This document shows, piece by piece, positions 61,402 to 64,000 of a stretch of 64,000 nucleotides of DNA. Origin of the DNA: Acanthochromis polyacanthus (taxonomy: Eukaryota > Chordata > Actinopteri > Pomacentridae). Numbering within the stretch: the first letter of the stretch is position 1; each line of letters begins with the position of its first letter. Location: NCBI RefSeq assembly GCF_021347895.1, contig NC_067123.1, positions 41,127,527-41,191,526 on the forward strand. The letters are read 5' to 3'. The position numbers and the translations under genes were made by a program. The notes under the pieces were generated by a model. It made no database searches and had not been told where the DNA came from. It was given only the letters and a program-made list of their open reading frames with translations.

Positions 61402-63211
61402 ATACCTTTGGTGTCATTTTGGAAGATATTTATCGTGTTTCCTTCCCTTCAGTCCGTTAAACTCTGGAGGTTTTTTTGAAATCAGAATGGCTGGAATACA
61501 TAATTATATTTCATATTAGTGGAACTTTGCTCCTCTGAAGCTCAAATCAAACATTTCTGCTTTGCTTCTTTATATTTAGCTTTAATAGAAGCTCATTAAA
61601 AAGCAGCGATATCAACTGAAATCTGATGTTTTGGTGTGAATTTAGTCAGTTATTAATAGATCATAGTTTGAGTGTGTTTGGTTGATCTCTCCATCAACCC
61701 TGACCACCTCCACTGAACGTGCTTTAAGATAATTAATGTTCAGATAAATAAAAATAATCTCAGAATTTATCTGGTAAAAGCAACACTTTCTCTTTCTCTC
61801 ACAGATATTAAATGTTGTCAAATCCATATTTCTAAACACGATTAAAGGCAGACATGACGGAGACATGATAAAAAAACTTTCTGGTGGACGACATAATATA
61901 TGGGAGTCATTAAAGTAAAGCTTGGACACGAGATGAAGGTGATTTTTCAGTTTATAGTGACTCTGCTTAAAGTGAGGCTGAACAGAGGTTGGTTGCTGAC
62001 TAATCTTCCTCCTCCGTCACTACTACAGCCACATCAGCACCATCACCTGAACAGAACACCTGTTCTGACTGCTTTTGTTTCTCCTGACGCACACTAAAGG
62101 TTTCTTAATGACTGAACAGATAAGCTGCTGCATAAACACCTTTCAAACATTGTTCATGGCAGCATCAGGACTTCCATCTGTAATTAACGTCTTTCTCTGA
62201 CAGACTGCATGCCTTTGTGTTGAAGCTGAGGTTCCTTCCTGGTTCTCTTACGTCTTCCTGTCGCTACAGAACAGAACTCTGATGACGTCCAACAGAGAAC
62301 ATGCTGAGATAACAAGGTGGTGCTGCTCCACCCAAACCTACACCCTCTGAAACAGACTGAATACTTCTGAGCAGCTGTTCCATCAAATCATCACGTTTCA
62401 CCACCATTTCTGAACATTTCTGATCTGATGAATTAGTATTATTCTAGACTGATGTATCAAATAGTTTTAGGGATGTACAGTCATGGATCAATCCTCTGAC
62501 CACCCTTTTTTTCATCATAAAAGTCCCACAGGTTAATAAAAGAAATGATAACTGTGATATTTTTTGAACCATATGTAGTTTCATGTCACAATAATACAAA
62601 ATAAACATGTACAGTCGTTTATAATATGAAATATTTCATCGCAAACATGAGGGAAATAAAAACTTTCAGGAACTTTTATACAGACTGACCAGACCCAAAT
62701 ACAGAAAAAATAGCAAAAAATAATAATAAAATTGTCACAAAACTGGAGCGTGAACCCATGCAGCAGGTGGAGACAGCAGGATGAATTAATAATAATTTTA
62801 ATTCAATTAAAGAAGACAGGTCTAACAGAAATACATGTTAAATAAAACAGGAGGGAAGAAAGCAGGAAACGAAACAGAATTAAACCAACTAAAGGAGGAC
62901 CCGAGGGCCAAGGTAAAAACTATAAAATAAAACAGAACTAAGTAAATAAAGGACGGACCGAAGGCCGAGAAACTAAACATAAAACCAACTAGAATGAGGG
63001 GAAGGTGGCTTACTGAAAGTCCGGGTTATGGAGGACGGGAAAGGCTGAGTAGGCAGAGCAGGCGAGGAGTGAGGTGATGACCGGGAGCTGGTGAGGTTAT
63101 CCGGGGGGAAGCAACGGGGTCTGAGGTGTGGGGGCGTAGAGTTAATGATGCAGGAGAGAAGCGGAGTCCAGGGGGTGATGTCTAAGGGACGGCAAACGGC
63201 GTGGAGCAGGT
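61402..63211. other. 1.8 kb without a recognisable gene
   Basis: Mostly AT-rich. Positions about 62,750-63,200 are purine-rich (gaggacgggaaagg, ggggggaagcaacgggg) and may be decayed mobile-element DNA. Frames there (up to 100 codons) lack domains. Confidence 0.4.
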
Positions 63212-63397
63212 TGACCTTGCCAGCAAGTTGATTTCTCATGATATTTGAGAGTTCACAAGTCTCTGAAGAAACCATCTTGCTCCGCTCCGGCCTTCACTTT
63301 TCGTACAGCACCAAGTTGGTTTGGGCCAATCACGCAGCAGTATTCGTGTGTGGGGCGGGATAATGTGCGGGATATCCGGGTGTGACAACACCAAGCG
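63212..63397 (+). mobile_element. Second copy of the RecQ-element left end
   Basis: From tgaccttgccagcaagttga to ccaagcg it aligns with 55,592-55,772 with scattered substitutions and an insertion of about 13 bp near 63,361. The CCAAT motif (63,326) and GC box (63,352) are at the same relative positions. After 63,397 the two copies differ completely: no RecQ-like sequence follows here. Confidence 0.8.
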
Positions 63398-64000
63398 TGC
63401 GTGGTTTGTCCCGGGCAGACGAGCGGCGGCAGGTGTTAGCCGACCAGCTAGCGGGGCAGACCGGAGGAGAGCAGCCGGCGGACCCGCACAGTTAAAAATG
63501 ACAGCGCCGGTGGCTTGGTGCTTTCCGTTTGGTTTTTTTGGGCGCAGACCAGTGAGGCGGCAATTTCAGCAAAATTGTAGTGAGGCGGTGGCCTATACCC
63601 AACCCGGTCTCACAAGGATTCGTGAAACTGTCACGTAAATTTTTGTTTCGGTTTCGTGCGCACCAACACGATTTCGTCATGTTTTTCGTGTTGCTCACAA
63701 CGAAACCCGCTGTGGTAATCACATCTGAAAGTGGTTTATACCGGTGGATTCATGACGATCTAAGCTGTCCATCAGCGTATACTGCTTGTGTGATCGCGTT
63801 TGCAGCCGTCGGACATTCTTTAAATTCCTATGCAAATTGGTAAGTGTACCACCGGCTTATGGTTAGGTTATGGTTAGGTTATGGTTAGGTTATGGTTAGG
63901 TTATGGTTAGGGTTATGTTTAGGGATGATGTAATGCAAAATATAGCGTTGGATTCGCAACGGTTTCACATTAAAAATATAATATACCCATTCGTTTGAAA
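63398..64000. mobile_element. CpG-rich dispersed repeat with (TTATGGTTAGG)5, runs off window
   Basis: 63,398-63,600 is strikingly CpG-rich. 63,600-63,850 (ggtctcacaaggattcgtga, cgaaacccgctgtggtaatc, gtggattcatgacgatctaa) resembles a dispersed teleost repeat that I recall. Five exact 11-bp units ttatggttagg follow at 63,857-63,911. The 105-codon frame at 63,321-63,638 begins in the shared left-end repeat and has no recognised domain. The right boundary is outside the window. Confidence 0.55.

Noticed and set aside
63321..63638. 105-codon Arg/Gly/Ala-rich frame as a gene
   Set aside because: It starts inside a repeat shared with 55,592-55,772 and continues into CpG-rich repeat DNA; its composition reflects high GC only.

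Overview
This window looks like teleost fish nuclear DNA, probably from a spiny-rayed (percomorph-type) fish. The evidence is its repeat content: a tRNA-derived SINE with an L2-type LINE tail ending in (GGAT)n, three Tc1/mariner remnants, hAT-type and TTAA-flanked non-autonomous DNA elements, many long (CA)n tracts, and several dispersed sequences I recognise as common in fish genomes. I find no intact host protein-coding gene, no rRNA gene and no functional tRNA gene. Short open frames are scattered throughout, but outside the transposon remnants none has a recognisable domain. The longest frames (about 1,080-1,090 codons) are products of an 18-bp tandem repeat. The window is best read as intergenic or intronic DNA.

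Layout. 1-9,660: a hAT-type MITE with a perfect 8-bp target duplication, a TIR repeat with telomere-like TAACCC motifs inside (CA)n tracts, copies of a hAT-like repeat, a 546-bp (ATCC)n array grown from an inverted SINE tail, (GA)n and (CA)n tracts, and a 32-bp-arm hairpin. 9,673-17,170: a compound CA/TA/TG array, the most complete SINE, a roughly 1-kb hAT-like element containing a 42-bp minisatellite, a TTAA-bounded MITE, and a 31-bp minisatellite with an RFX X-box-like motif in every unit. 17,171-30,312: mostly single-copy sequence, with a perfect palindromic X-box at 23,345 and a degenerate GGGTTAG-rich tract.

30,313-33,497: 176 uninterrupted 18-bp units plus a partial one, with no length change, differing almost only at two C/T positions and showing higher-order order. 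33,498-43,160: members of a dispersed repeat family, a second telomere-like TIR repeat, a 1.1-kb (ATCC)n array and blocks that could be conserved non-coding sequence. 43,159-54,318: a 700-bp (CA)n array with 15 regular interruptions, a Tc1 end with an inverted segment, a decayed Tc1 transposase carrying an insertion, and an A-rich 42-bp repeat.

55,583-64,000: a 554-bp element with a perfect 9-bp target duplication that carries a promoter-like end and the N-terminus of a RecQ-like helicase (Walker A Lys replaced by Gln); a Tc1-like transposon rearranged into a fold-back structure; SINE fragments; and a second copy of the helicase element's left end joined to CpG-rich repeat DNA that runs off the window.

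No genes can be described as working together. The history is one of nested, decayed mobile elements, several of which seeded local tandem arrays.
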